Positions 40,854 through 50,177 of a stretch of DNA of 62,467 bases are shown piece after piece. The position numbers were made by a program, and so were the translations under genes. Position 1 is the first letter of the stretch. Each line of letters starts with the position of its first letter. Source of the DNA: Marinilactibacillus kalidii (GTDB lineage: Bacteria > Bacillota > Bacilli > Lactobacillales > Carnobacteriaceae_A); contig NZ_JAGFVM010000041.1 of the NCBI RefSeq assembly GCF_017599325.1, forward strand, positions 1-62,467, given 5' to 3'. The notes beneath the pieces are model-generated. The model had not been told where the DNA came from. It did no database searches and saw nothing but the letters and a program-made list of their open reading frames with translations.

Positions 40854-40997
40854 ATGTCACAACAAGGATTAACATATCAACCTAAAAAACGTAAGCGTCA
40901 AAAAGTACACGGATTCCGTAAACGCATGAGCACAAAAAACGGACGTAGAGTATTGAAAGCAAGACGTCGTAAAGGAAGAAAAAGAATTTCAGCATAA
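40854..40997 (+). CDS. rpmH: 50S ribosomal protein L34
   Basis: 47 residues, very basic: [20 protein letters not shown] followed by [21 protein letters not shown]34 is usually 44 residues beginning MKRTYQP; here the start is [10 protein letters not shown], three residues longer. AGGAGGT lies ten bases ahead. First gene to the right of oriC, followed by its own terminator. Confidence 0.97.
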   Translation: MSQQGLTYQPKKRKRQKVHGFRKRMSTKNGRRVLKARRRKGRKRISA

Positions 40998-41005
40998 GAA
41001 ATAAT

Positions 41006-41054
41006 AGGCGACGATAGCTTCTTATTAAACATAAGAGCACGTCGCCTTTTTTTT
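41006..41054 (+). terminator. Terminator between rpmH and rnpA
   Basis: AGGCGACG (41006-41013) pairs with CGTCGCCT (41040-41047), followed by eight T. It would limit readthrough from rpmH into rnpA. Confidence 0.85.
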
Positions 41055-41125
41055 GTTGTCTAAAGTTTTTTTAAATGTTTTAAAAAGAACGATTGAATCA
41101 AGTAAAAGGCAGGTGGTGGTGCGTC

Positions 41126-41476
41126 ATGAAAAAGGCTTATCGTGTGAAAAAAGAATCAGACTTTCAAAAAGTTTTCCATAAAGGAACATCCGTGGCTAAT
41201 CGCCAGTTTGTCGTTTATTTTTTAGAAAAACCAGATCAGACTCATTTCAGGGTAGGTATTTCAGTGAGCAAGAAGCTAGGACATGCACCAACAAGAAATG
41301 CCGTAAAAAGAAAAATTAGACAGTCACTAACAACGTTAGATCAAGAAGATGTATTAAAGCATGACAAAGATTTTTTGGTGATTGCTAGAAATCCTGCAGC
41401 AACAATGTCGACAGAAGAAGTTAAGAAAAGTTTGAAGCATGTTTTGAAATTAGCAAAATTGACCAATCAAGAATAA
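41126..41476 (+). CDS. rnpA: Ribonuclease P protein component
   Basis: 116 residues from the ATG at 41126; the in-frame ATG 33 bases earlier adds a non-conserved stretch. Signature [12 protein letters not shown] and the core [18 protein letters not shown] are visible. It assists the RNase P RNA in cutting tRNA 5' leaders. A GGTGG-type ribosome-binding site is present. Confidence 0.95.
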   Translation: MKKAYRVKKESDFQKVFHKGTSVANRQFVVYFLEKPDQTHFRVGISVSKKLGHAPTRNAVKRKIRQSLTTLDQEDVLKHDKDFLVIARNPAATMSTEEVKKSLKHVLKLAKLTNQE

Positions 41477-41571
41477 AATAAGATAGAGCTATCATAAAAT
41501 AAGGATGTTTAAAACAACGATTTTGTTTTATAATCAACTTAGCACACAAGAATTTGGAAAAGAGGAAAAAG

Positions 41572-42420
41572 ATGTCTACTATCATTAAAAAACGTAAGCG
41601 ATTGCTCTTGATGATGAGTATGCTTGCATTCGTATTTATTCTAGCTGCTTGTGGAACAAGTGATGTAACAGCTCAAAGTGAGGGCTTCTGGGATGGCGTT
41701 ATAATTTATAATTTTGCGCAGCTGATTATTTGGGTATCAGGATTATTCAATAACAGTTACGGAATGGGAATTATCATTGTAACGGTATTTATCCGTGCGT
41801 TATTAATTCCAATTACACATTTCCAGCAAAAAAATATGCAGCAAATGAACGAAATCAATCCGCAAATGACGGAATTGAGAGAGCGCTACTCATCAAGAGA
41901 TACAGAAACACAACAAAAACTGAGGGAAGAACAACAAAGACTGTATAAAGATGCCGGTGTTAATCCCTATCTTGGATTCTTACCTCTATTAGTTCAAATG
42001 CCTGTCTTTATTGCTTTGTATCAATCAGTGAATAGAACACCGATCTTAGCAACTGGAGACTTTTTATGGGTCAACCTTGGTGCGCCGGATCCTTACTTCA
42101 TTCTACCGATTCTAGCGGGTGTTTTTACCTTTGCGAACTCGTACTTAATGAGTATGGGAAGACCGCAAGCAGGTGGAAAAGTCATAACGTACATTATGCC
42201 GTTATTCATCGTCTTAATAACATTTAGACTTTCTAGTGCATTGGCATTGTACTTTGCTGCTTCCAATGGCTTTGCAGCATTACAAACATTACTGCTACAA
42301 AATCCATTCAAGATGCGCAGAGAACGTTTAATGAAAGAAGAACAACAACGAGAAGCAGAACGTGAGCGTAGAAGAGCGATGAAACGTGCACAGAAACTTG
42401 GTCGTAACGTAAGAAAATAA
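41572..42420 (+). CDS. yidC: Membrane insertase YidC/OxaA (lipoprotein form)
   Basis: 282 residues from the ATG at 41572 with AAGAGGAAA upstream. The signal peptide ends in FILAACG, a lipobox, as in Gram-positive YidC. Five membrane segments follow; VTVFIRALLIPITHFQQK carries the conserved Arg of the hydrophilic groove. The C-terminal tail is strongly basic (RERRRAMKRAQKLGRNVRK), which suits ribosome contact. It inserts membrane proteins with or without Sec. Lactobacillales often have a second YidC elsewhere. Confidence 0.95.
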   Translation: MSTIIKKRKRLLLMMSMLAFVFILAACGTSDVTAQSEGFWDGVIIYNFAQLIIWVSGLFNNSYGMGIIIVTVFIRALLIPITHFQQKNMQQMNEINPQMTELRERYSSRDTETQQKLREEQQRLYKDAGVNPYLGFLPLLVQMPVFIALYQSVNRTPILATGDFLWVNLGAPDPYFILPILAGVFTFANSYLMSMGRPQAGGKVITYIMPLFIVLITFRLSSALALYFAASNGFAALQTLLLQNPFKMRRERLMKEEQQREAERERRRAMKRAQKLGRNVRK

Positions 42421-42488
42421 TCTAAGGTACATGTTTGATATGATTTGATTGAATAAAAAAACCTATCGTTGAACGGAGGGCATTATTC

Positions 42489-43409
42489 GTGATTGATAAA
42501 TATACAGCACAGGCACCTACCAAAGAAGCCGCTATTGAAAAAGGTTTAAAAGCTCTAGGACTAAAGAAAGAAGCAGCAGAGATTGAAGTAACAGAACCTG
42601 GTAAAAAAGGATTTTTAGGTATTGGTCAAAAAGATGCTGTTGTAGTCGTAAAGAGAAAAAACACGACAAATGATGCTAAAAGTGTATTGGCTTCCTCTTT
42701 TTTAAAAGAAGAGATTCTTCCCAAAGATAAGCCAACTGCTGAAAAAGAATTGTTTATTGCAGATGAGCATCCTACAGATCCTATGGAAGAAGAAGCCATC
42801 GTTGAACCAGTTGCCGAAAGTTCTGAAGAAGTTAAAGAAAGTCAGGAAACGACAGCAACTGAATCCAACAATGTTGTAGAAACAGAAGAACCGGTAGCTG
42901 AAGAAACAAAGCCCACCATTTCTGAAGAAGAACGTCAGAAAATAGAAAAAACAGATGCAGCTGCGATTCAACAGGTAACGGATTATTTAACAGATGTTAC
43001 CAAAAAAATGGGTATTGAGGATGTTACGATACACGTAGAGAAGCAGGGAAAGAAAGTACAATATAATATCGAAACGGAAGATGCTGGTTTAGTGATCGGT
43101 CGTCACGGTAAAGTATTAAATAGCTTACAGACACTTGCTCAAATTCAATTGCACCAACTTGCAGATTCGAAGTTCTTTGCAAAAGTAGATGCAGAAGCTT
43201 ACCGAGACCGTCGTCAGAAAACAGTCGAGCAATTGGCTAAAAGAACGGCTGATAAAGTGAAACAGACAAATCGTCCAGTAACGCTTGAGCCGATGCCTGC
43301 ACATGAAAGAAAATTGATTCATCGTTACTTAAACCACCACCAAGGCATTCAAACACATTCTGAAGGAAAAGAACCACACCGTTATTTAGTGGTAGAACCA
43401 GAAGAATAG
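42489..43409 (+). CDS. jag: KhpB/Jag RNA-binding protein
   Basis: 306 residues, GTG start with CGGAGGG upstream. Jag_N domain (KYTAQAPTKEAAIEKGLKAL, about 1-55, ending in GFLGIG), a long acidic Glu/Pro/Thr-rich linker (about 60-155), a KH domain (VQYNIETEDAGLVIGRHGKVLNSLQTL) and a C-terminal R3H domain (MPAHERKLIHRYLNHHQGIQTHSEG). With KhpA it binds RNA and affects cell elongation and division in streptococci. It follows yidC as usual. Confidence 0.94.
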   Translation: MIDKYTAQAPTKEAAIEKGLKALGLKKEAAEIEVTEPGKKGFLGIGQKDAVVVVKRKNTTNDAKSVLASSFLKEEILPKDKPTAEKELFIADEHPTDPMEEEAIVEPVAESSEEVKESQETTATESNNVVETEEPVAEETKPTISEEERQKIEKTDAAAIQQVTDYLTDVTKKMGIEDVTIHVEKQGKKVQYNIETEDAGLVIGRHGKVLNSLQTLAQIQLHQLADSKFFAKVDAEAYRDRRQKTVEQLAKRTADKVKQTNRPVTLEPMPAHERKLIHRYLNHHQGIQTHSEGKEPHRYLVVEPEE

Positions 43410-43430
43410 ATGTTCTAATTCAGTAAACTT

Positions 43431-43475
43431 AACCAACCATGTCTAATTAAAAATTAGACATGGTTGGTTTTAATT
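43431..43475 (+). terminator. Terminator of yidC-jag
   Basis: A perfect 18-bp stem (43431-43448 with 43452-43469), loop AAA, short T-rich tail. Very stable. Confidence 0.85.
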
Positions 43476-43547
43476 TACAAAATACGATGTATTCAAAAAA
43501 GAAAAGTTTAGTATGAGATAAAAAAAGACTGATTGGAAGGAACGATT

Positions 43548-44378
43548 ATGCTAACAAATAAGCAACTTTCGGATATTGAAGCGCTCCAAAGAGAAGTGGA
43601 AATCTATGATGAAATAGCGTTAAAGCTGAATTGGGATATGCTCCGTATGCGAAATACTAACAAAAACGATCTATTCTTTTACAAAGAAAATGATTTAGTA
43701 GGCTTTATTGGATTATATGCTTTTGGTTCAACCGTTGAAATAACAGGGATGATTAAGCCTAGTGAGCGACGCAATGGTTATTTTACAACCTTATTTGCAG
43801 AAGCGATGAACATTATACGAGAAAATGGCTATAACAAAACTTTACTGAATGCACCCAAAAGTGCTTTATCAGCCAAACAGTTCTTGAAAAAGCAAGGCGC
43901 AGTATATAGTTTTACAGAATATCAAATGAAATGGCAACCAACACCTATAGCTTTTACATCAGGGTTTTCACTGAGAGAAGCGACAAGTGAAGATCTAGAT
44001 TTGCGTGTTCAACTAAATGTGGATGGATTCGGTATTGAAAAAGCAGAGGCTTTAAAGAGGGAAAAGGAATTGGCTGACGAGATGGCTAATGATGCAGACA
44101 GTGATGAATGGATGATTGATGTCGATCGTCAACCTATTGGCATGATCCGTGTAACGAGAGAAGGCAATGAAGCATGGATTTATGGATTCTCAATCTTACC
44201 TTTATACCAAGGAAAAGGCATTGGACGAAAGGTTTTGCAGTCTATTGTTAAACAAAAAAGTGAAAAAGGTTATACCGTTCATCTGGAGGTTGAAACAGAA
44301 AATAATCGTGCATTAAGTTTATACGAATCTGTTGGCTTTGAAGTTGTTCAGGGACAGGATTATTATACATATAATTGA
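43548..44378 (+). CDS. Double-domain GNAT acetyltransferase
   Basis: 276 residues from the ATG at 43548 with GGAAGGA upstream. Two GNAT folds in tandem: a divergent first one (KPSERRNGYFTTLFAEA) and a canonical second (LPLYQGKGIGRKVLQSIV, the acetyl-CoA pyrophosphate loop, and LYESVGFEVVQGQDYY at the end). It transfers an acetyl group to an unknown amine. It lies alone between two terminated units and is co-directional with replication. Confidence 0.85.
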   Translation: MLTNKQLSDIEALQREVEIYDEIALKLNWDMLRMRNTNKNDLFFYKENDLVGFIGLYAFGSTVEITGMIKPSERRNGYFTTLFAEAMNIIRENGYNKTLLNAPKSALSAKQFLKKQGAVYSFTEYQMKWQPTPIAFTSGFSLREATSEDLDLRVQLNVDGFGIEKAEALKREKELADEMANDADSDEWMIDVDRQPIGMIRVTREGNEAWIYGFSILPLYQGKGIGRKVLQSIVKQKSEKGYTVHLEVETENNRALSLYESVGFEVVQGQDYYTYN

Positions 44379-44453
44379 TTTATTTATTTTGTTTTCGACA
44401 TTAGAATCACTGGATTGTATAATAAAGAAAAATTAGAAATGTAGGCTAACGCG

Positions 44454-45728
44454 ATGAATATGGAAGAGGTAACGACACTCGTTAACACCAATCGAGGTAA
44501 TGGCAAGAAAGAGAATCTGGATCGAATGTTACTATTGATGGAAAAATTGGGTAATCCTCAAAATCAGTTGAAATTTGTTCATATAGCAGGTACAAATGGC
44601 AAAGGGACGACAGCTTCTTTTATCGCTTCGATTTTAAAGGAAGCCGGCTTACGTATTGGTTTATTTACATCACCGCATTTGGAAGTTCTAAATGAGCGAA
44701 TCCAAATAGATCAACAGCATATATCTGACGAAGACTTTATTGCAAGCACTGAAAAAGTAGCACGTTATGTTGACGTCGTTGAAAAAGAACTAGGGGAGAA
44801 GCTCTATTCATTTGAGATTTTAACAGCGGTGGCTTTTGTTTATTTCAGCCAACAAGTATGTGATCTGATCGTACTGGAAACCGGTATTGGCGGAAGACTG
44901 GACTCGACGAATGTTATCCATACACCAGAAGTAGCAGTCATTACATCCATTGGATTAGACCATATGAATATGCTAGGAGACACGGTTGATAAAATTGCGA
45001 AAGAAAAAGCGGGTACTATCAAAGCCAATGGAACAGCCATCGTATATGACTGCGAAGAAGTCATACGATCTGTTTTTGAAGAAAAAGCTAAGCACGAGCA
45101 AGCTAAATTGACGATCATCGATCAGGAATCAATTCAAGTCATCGCTACTTCTGTTAAAGAGCAACGGTTTCACTACAAAGACTTGCATGATTTAGTGATT
45201 CATATGATTGGAGATCATCAGCTTTCAAACGCTACATTAGCGATTGAAACGGCGTTAACGTTGAGTGAACAGTACGAAGCAATTGACGAAGAAGCCATAC
45301 GAGGCGGACTGAATAAAGCCTTCTGGGCTGGAAGAATGGAAACATTACAAGAACAGCCACTAGTCTTAGTTGATGGCGCACATAATGAGCAAGGTGTAAA
45401 AGCATTGAGCCAAAATATCAGGACATTGTTTCCAGACCAGCAAGTTACGTTTATCGTAGGGATGATGAAAGACAAAGGCTATATGGATATGATCAGCGAA
45501 GTGAAAGACTTGGCGAGCAAAATTTTAACAGTTTCGCCAGATCCTTGGAGAGGATTTGACGCGGAGGAAGTCGCTAATCAGTTAGAAAAAACAGGAATCT
45601 CAGCACAAGCATTAACATCAGTCGATGCAGTCAAAGCTTATATCGCATCGGCAGGCACAGAAGAAATCATCATTGTTTTTGGTTCTCTTTACTTAGTAGG
45701 AGATTTGAGAAAACAATTTAGTCATTAA
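44454..45728 (+). CDS. folC: Folylpolyglutamate/dihydrofolate synthase
   Basis: 424 residues, Mur-ligase-like: P-loop HIAGTNGKGTTASFIASIL, LFTSPHLEVLNERIQ, TGIGGRLDSTNV, and a C-terminal domain with VDGAHNEQGVKAL. It adds glutamate to folates and/or dihydropteroate. No other folate gene is adjacent. It is followed by a hairpin terminator. Confidence 0.93.
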   Translation: MNMEEVTTLVNTNRGNGKKENLDRMLLLMEKLGNPQNQLKFVHIAGTNGKGTTASFIASILKEAGLRIGLFTSPHLEVLNERIQIDQQHISDEDFIASTEKVARYVDVVEKELGEKLYSFEILTAVAFVYFSQQVCDLIVLETGIGGRLDSTNVIHTPEVAVITSIGLDHMNMLGDTVDKIAKEKAGTIKANGTAIVYDCEEVIRSVFEEKAKHEQAKLTIIDQESIQVIATSVKEQRFHYKDLHDLVIHMIGDHQLSNATLAIETALTLSEQYEAIDEEAIRGGLNKAFWAGRMETLQEQPLVLVDGAHNEQGVKALSQNIRTLFPDQQVTFIVGMMKDKGYMDMISEVKDLASKILTVSPDPWRGFDAEEVANQLEKTGISAQALTSVDAVKAYIASAGTEEIIIVFGSLYLVGDLRKQFSH

Positions 45729-45730
45729 TG

Positions 45731-45777
45731 AAAAGCCCTTTAGTTTGTAGGTGACCCTGCAGGTTGGAGGGCTTTTT
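45731..45777 (+). terminator. Terminator of folC
   Basis: AAAGCCCT pairs with AGGGCTTT around a long loop, followed by T residues. Confidence 0.7.
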
Positions 45778-45786
45778 GTTCACTCA

Positions 45787-45800
45787 TCAAAGCGCTTAGT
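45787..45800 (+). promoter_or_regulatory. Possible cre (CcpA) site upstream of the tre operon
   Basis: TCAAAGCGCTTAGT keeps the AAAGCGCTT core but departs from TGAAANCGNTTNCA at three flanking bases. A second related sequence, TGAAACGCTTGCA (45864-45876), one base short, overlaps the -35. Either may bind CcpA. Confidence 0.4.
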
Positions 45801-45871
45801 GATAAAATTGGTATAGGCGTGAGGTTGTGAAAGCCTAAAAGTTCAAAGGGGAGAAAGTTTGAGTGAAACGC

Positions 45872-45900
45872 TTGCATTTTTATATGGTTTAAACTATAGT
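45872..45900 (+). promoter_or_regulatory. tre operon promoter
   Basis: TTGCAT (45872-45877), 17 bases, TATAGT (45895-45900). Transcription would begin about 45907, just ahead of the TreR palindrome. Confidence 0.65.
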
Positions 45901-45913
45901 ATGGATGAGGATG

Positions 45914-45929
45914 ACTTGTATATACAAGT
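45914..45929. promoter_or_regulatory. TreR operator
   Basis: ACTTGTATATACAAGT is a perfect 16-bp palindrome matching the TTGTATATACAA tre operator of Bacillus. It lies just downstream of the predicted start, where bound TreR would block transcription until trehalose-6-phosphate is present. Confidence 0.88.
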
Positions 45930-45956
45930 TAAAATAAAAATTTAGGAGGAGAATAT

Positions 45957-47465
45957 ATGGCAGATTTTAAGACTGATGCTAAAGAGTTGCTGGATGCAAT
46001 TGGCGGTAAGGAAAATGTTAACGCTGTTACGCATTGCGCGACGCGGATGCGATTCGTATTAGATGATCCATCAGGTGCAGATGTTAAGAGAATTGAGGAT
46101 ATTCCGTCTGTAAAAGGAACTTTTACGCAGGCTGGACAGTTTCAAGTTATTATCGGAAACAGAGTAGCTGATTTCTACAACGAATTTTCAGATGTTTCTG
46201 GACTTGAAGGTGTTTCTAAGGACGACGTGAAAAAAGCAAGCACGCAAAACATGAACTGGCTACAACGATTAATGGGTGCCTTAGCTGAAATATTTACCCC
46301 GCTTATTCCCGCAATTATTATTGGTGGTTTGATTTTAGGATTTCGTAACATATTAGGCGAGGTTCAAATACAGGCTTTAGGACAATTAGTGATTGATGGT
46401 GTTCCTCAAGTCACAGAATCTGGTAGAACGATTTATAACACGATCGCAAATGTTTCACCATTCTGGGCGGGTGTTAACGACTTCCTTTGGCTTCCAGGTG
46501 AAGCAATCTTCCACTTCTTGCCCGTGGGTATTGCATGGAGTGTAACAAGAAAAATGGGAACAACTCAAATACTGGGGATTGTTTTAGGACTTACACTCGT
46601 TTCGCCACAACTAGCAAATGCGTACGGTGTAGAAGACATTCTTGCTGGAGATATTGGACAATGGGACTTTGGTTTCTTCCAATTAGATAAAATTGGTTAC
46701 CAAGCGCAAGTTATTCCAGCGATGATGGCCGGTTTCTTACTAGCATATCTAGAAAAATGGTTACGTAAAGTTATTCCAGAAGCGATTTCAATGATTTTTG
46801 TTCCACTATTTGCATTGATTCCAACGATATTCATCGCACATGCGGTAATCGGACCAATTGGTTGGACGCTAGGTACATGGTTATCTACAGCGGTAAACTG
46901 GGGTCTATCAGGATCATTCAACTGGTTATTTGGATTCATCTTCGGTGGCTTATACGCACCGCTTGTTATCACAGGATTACATCATATGACGAATGCAATC
47001 GACTTGCAGCTAGTTGCTGAGTTTGAACAAACAACTTTGTGGCCTATGATTGCACTTTCTAATATTGCTCAAGGTTCAGCCGTCCTAGGTATGATTATTA
47101 TGCATTGGGGTGACAAGAAAGAAGAACAAGTATCGATACCCGCTACGATTTCAGCTTACTTGGGTGTAACGGAACCAGCTTTATTCGGTATTAATATTAA
47201 GTTTGTTTATCCATTTGTTGCTGGTATGATCGGTTCGGCTTTTGCAGGAATGATTTCAGTAAGTATGGGTGTGGCATCATTTAATATTGGTGTCGGCGGT
47301 TTACCAGGAATTCTTTCTATTATTCCGCAACATTATTTAGGATTCTTGATTGCGATGGCGGTTGCTATCGTTGTGCCGATCGTATTAACGATTTTCTTCG
47401 AGAAAAAAGGTATTTTAACAAAATGGGAAAATACGAACTTACCAGTACCTAAATTAGGACAGTAA
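45957..47465 (+). CDS. treP: Trehalose-specific PTS EIIBC
   Basis: 502 residues: EIIB domain (about 1-85) with the active Cys in VTHCATRMRF, and an EIIC domain of about ten membrane segments with the glucoside-family GVTEPALFGIN loop. It imports trehalose as trehalose-6-phosphate. Assigned by its TreR operator and the phosphotrehalase downstream. There is no EIIA domain, so an outside EIIA is needed; the protein encoded at 16447 is suited. AGGAGGAG precedes the ATG. Confidence 0.92.
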   Translation: MADFKTDAKELLDAIGGKENVNAVTHCATRMRFVLDDPSGADVKRIEDIPSVKGTFTQAGQFQVIIGNRVADFYNEFSDVSGLEGVSKDDVKKASTQNMNWLQRLMGALAEIFTPLIPAIIIGGLILGFRNILGEVQIQALGQLVIDGVPQVTESGRTIYNTIANVSPFWAGVNDFLWLPGEAIFHFLPVGIAWSVTRKMGTTQILGIVLGLTLVSPQLANAYGVEDILAGDIGQWDFGFFQLDKIGYQAQVIPAMMAGFLLAYLEKWLRKVIPEAISMIFVPLFALIPTIFIAHAVIGPIGWTLGTWLSTAVNWGLSGSFNWLFGFIFGGLYAPLVITGLHHMTNAIDLQLVAEFEQTTLWPMIALSNIAQGSAVLGMIIMHWGDKKEEQVSIPATISAYLGVTEPALFGINIKFVYPFVAGMIGSAFAGMISVSMGVASFNIGVGGLPGILSIIPQHYLGFLIAMAVAIVVPIVLTIFFEKKGILTKWENTNLPVPKLGQ

Positions 47466-47628
47466 GCGAACTTATCGGACCATTGATTAAATACATGGTT
47501 AACCGATGTAAAAACGTGTTTTAAGGGATTGGTTCTATAAGACCGATAAATGTCTATATCTTATGTTATAGACCATTAACCGGTACTTTAGGGGCAATCT
47601 TTTTTTATTAATCGAAAGGATGAGAAAT

Positions 47629-49281
47629 ATGACGAATTTTCACGACAAGGTCATCTACCAGATTTATCCGAAATCATTTAAGGATACAACTGGAAATGGC
47701 ATCGGAGACTTGAAAGGCATTATTGAAAAGTTACCTTATTTGGATGAGTTGGGTGTAGATATGCTTTGGCTAAACCCTTTCTATCCTTCACCTCAGAATG
47801 ACAATGGCTATGATGTAGCAGATTATACTGCTATCGATCCAATGTTTGGGACATGGGAAGATTTTGATACGTTGGTGCAAGAAGCAGATAAGCGTGGGAT
47901 TTCATTGATGCTGGATATGGTGTTGAACCATACATCTACGGAACATGAGTGGTTTCAAAAAGCCTTAGCCGGTGATAAAAAGTATCAAGATTATTATTTG
48001 TTGAGAGAAGCACAAGCGGATGGCAGTCTACCAACGAATTGGGAGTCGAAATTCGGCGGAAAAGCATGGTCAAAATTTGGAGATACAGACCTGTATTATC
48101 TGCATTTATACGATAAGACGCAAGCAGATTTGGACTGGCGCAATCCAGAAGTTCGTCAGGAACTGTATGATGCAGTGAATTTCTGGTTGGAAAAAGGTGT
48201 GAAAGGACTTCGTTTTGATGTCATCAATGTTATTGGTAAGGATGAGCAATTAAGCGATGCAGATGATGGCGTAGGCAAAAAACTTTATACGGATACGCCA
48301 ATCGTCCATGAATACATTCAAGAACTGAATCGGGAAACGTTTGGGAAGTATGACGATGTGGTTACTGTAGGAGAAATGAGTTCTACGACCGTAAAAAATG
48401 GTATTGATTATTCTCATCCTGATCGAGACGAATTGTCGATGATCTTTAGTTTTCATCATTTGAAAGTCGATTATAAAGATGGCGACAAATGGACGAAGGC
48501 GCCCTTTGATTTCTTGGAATTGAAAAAACTGCTTGATGAATGGCAACGAGGCATGAATGAAGGTGGTGGCTGGAACGCCGTTTTCTGGAATAACCACGAC
48601 CAACCACGTGCGAATAGTCGATTTGGTGATGTCGACAATTATCCATTTGAAACAGCGACGATGCTTGCCCAGACGATTCATTTCTTGAGTGGAACGCCAT
48701 TTGTTTATCAAGGAGAAGAAATAGGGATGACAAACCCTAATTTCAATAAGATTGATGATTATGTAGATATTGAATCACACAATGCCTATCAAGAATTGAA
48801 AAATCGTGGGATGTCTGAAGCTGAAGTGATGGAAATTATCCAGGAGAAATCTCGAGATAATGCACGAACACCGATGCAATGGGATGACTCCAAAAATGCT
48901 GGCTTTACAGACGGTACACCTTGGTTGAAAATTCCGGAAAACTATAAAGAACGAAATGTAGAAAGTAAACGAGTGAGTCAGTCGATTCGAGATTACTACA
49001 AACAGCTCATACAGTTGCGAAAAGAATACAAGCTTATTCAAGAGGGTTCATATGAATCAATCTTGTTAGGTCACCAAAGTATCTATGCGTATATGAGAGA
49101 ATATGAAGGACAAAAACTTTTGGTACTAAACCATTTCTATGGAGATGAGGCAATCATCGATCTCCCGCAACACTTATTGAAAAAAGAAGCACGCTATCTT
49201 TTAGGAAACAAAGGGGAGCGTCAATTGGAAGAGAAATTCATGATGCAACCTTACGAAACAGTTGCTTTTCTATTAGATTAA
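47629..49281 (+). CDS. treA: Trehalose-6-phosphate hydrolase (phosphotrehalase)
   Basis: 550 residues from the ATG at 47629, eight bases after AAAGGA. GH13 alpha-glucosidase type: DKVIYQIYPKSFKDTTGNGIGDL, Asp197 (GLRFDVINVIG), Glu249 (TVGEMSS) and Asp324 (WNNHDQPR) as catalytic residues. It splits trehalose-6-phosphate into glucose and glucose-6-phosphate. The 150-base gap after treP contains some imperfect stem sequence but no clear terminator. Confidence 0.94.
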   Translation: MTNFHDKVIYQIYPKSFKDTTGNGIGDLKGIIEKLPYLDELGVDMLWLNPFYPSPQNDNGYDVADYTAIDPMFGTWEDFDTLVQEADKRGISLMLDMVLNHTSTEHEWFQKALAGDKKYQDYYLLREAQADGSLPTNWESKFGGKAWSKFGDTDLYYLHLYDKTQADLDWRNPEVRQELYDAVNFWLEKGVKGLRFDVINVIGKDEQLSDADDGVGKKLYTDTPIVHEYIQELNRETFGKYDDVVTVGEMSSTTVKNGIDYSHPDRDELSMIFSFHHLKVDYKDGDKWTKAPFDFLELKKLLDEWQRGMNEGGGWNAVFWNNHDQPRANSRFGDVDNYPFETATMLAQTIHFLSGTPFVYQGEEIGMTNPNFNKIDDYVDIESHNAYQELKNRGMSEAEVMEIIQEKSRDNARTPMQWDDSKNAGFTDGTPWLKIPENYKERNVESKRVSQSIRDYYKQLIQLRKEYKLIQEGSYESILLGHQSIYAYMREYEGQKLLVLNHFYGDEAIIDLPQHLLKKEARYLLGNKGERQLEEKFMMQPYETVAFLLD

Positions 49282-49297
49282 TCTAATCATAAATGAG

Positions 49298-49345
49298 CGC
49301 CGTCAATGAGAGTCAGTTCCTTTACTGTCCTTGACGGCGTTTTTT
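49298..49345 (+). terminator. Terminator of the tre operon
   Basis: CGCCGTCAA (49298-49306) pairs with TTGACGGCG (49331-49339) and is followed by six T; inner bases extend the stem. Confidence 0.85.
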
Positions 49346-49475
49346 GCGTACAAAATATCTTAACAATGAGAAGAAATAGTCATTATTTTTAGAATAATCA
49401 AACTTTGACTCTCATCTTATGAGGTGCTATGATTTTATATTGTAAGTCTAAAAAACTTTTGAGAGAAGGATAGAT

Positions 49476-50177
49476 ATGGAGTTCATACGGTTAATTGGTA
49501 TATTAATTATTGTTGTAGGATTTATTTTTAAATTCGATACGATCGCAGTGGTTTTGATTGCGGCATTGGTTACAGCATTAGTTTCAGGTATTTCATTTTT
49601 TGAGTTTCTTGCCATTATGGGAGAAGCATTTGTTAGCAATCGTTTAGTAACATTATTTTTACTGACACTTCCGATGATCGGGATTGCAGAAAGAGCGGGC
49701 CTCCGCCAACAAGCTGTTCGTATTCTGGAAAGAATCAATGGAATCACAGCAGGAAAACTATTTTCAATTTATATGGTTTTCCGAGAAATCGCAGGTGCGT
49801 TTTCTATTCGTATGCAAGGACAAACACAATTTGTTCGTCCATTGATTGAGCCAATGTCTCAAGCAGCAGCTAAGACAAAATATGGTGAGATCAGTGAAGA
49901 AGATGTAGAGAAAATCAAAGCACGTTCTGCAGCTACTGAAAACTTTGGTAACTTCTTTGCGCAGAATACATTTATCGCCGCTTCAGGTGTGCTGTTAATT
50001 ACGAAAACGATGGATTCTTTAGGTTATGTTATTTCACCTTTAGACATCGTTGTTGCAACAATTCCAGTAGCGCTTTTTGCACTTGTCATCGTAGTGGTTT
50101 CGAATATTCTTTTTGACCGTAAGATGGACCGCAAGTATAAAAGAGTCGATCAAGAGCAAAAGGTAGGTAAATCATAA
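49476..50177 (+). CDS. DUF969 family membrane protein
   Basis: 233 residues with five or six membrane segments (first at about 4-35). It belongs, from memory, to the DUF969 family, always found with a DUF979 partner; here the stop TAA shares its last A with the DUF979 ATG. A pyroglutamyl peptidase gene follows. This suggests a two-subunit permease for pyroglutamate or pyroglutamyl peptides, but no function has been shown as far as I know. The segment IAGAFSIRMQGQTQFVRPLIEPM is the most motif-like part. Confidence 0.8.
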   Translation: MEFIRLIGILIIVVGFIFKFDTIAVVLIAALVTALVSGISFFEFLAIMGEAFVSNRLVTLFLLTLPMIGIAERAGLRQQAVRILERINGITAGKLFSIYMVFREIAGAFSIRMQGQTQFVRPLIEPMSQAAAKTKYGEISEEDVEKIKARSAATENFGNFFAQNTFIAASGVLLITKTMDSLGYVISPLDIVVATIPVALFALVIVVVSNILFDRKMDRKYKRVDQEQKVGKS

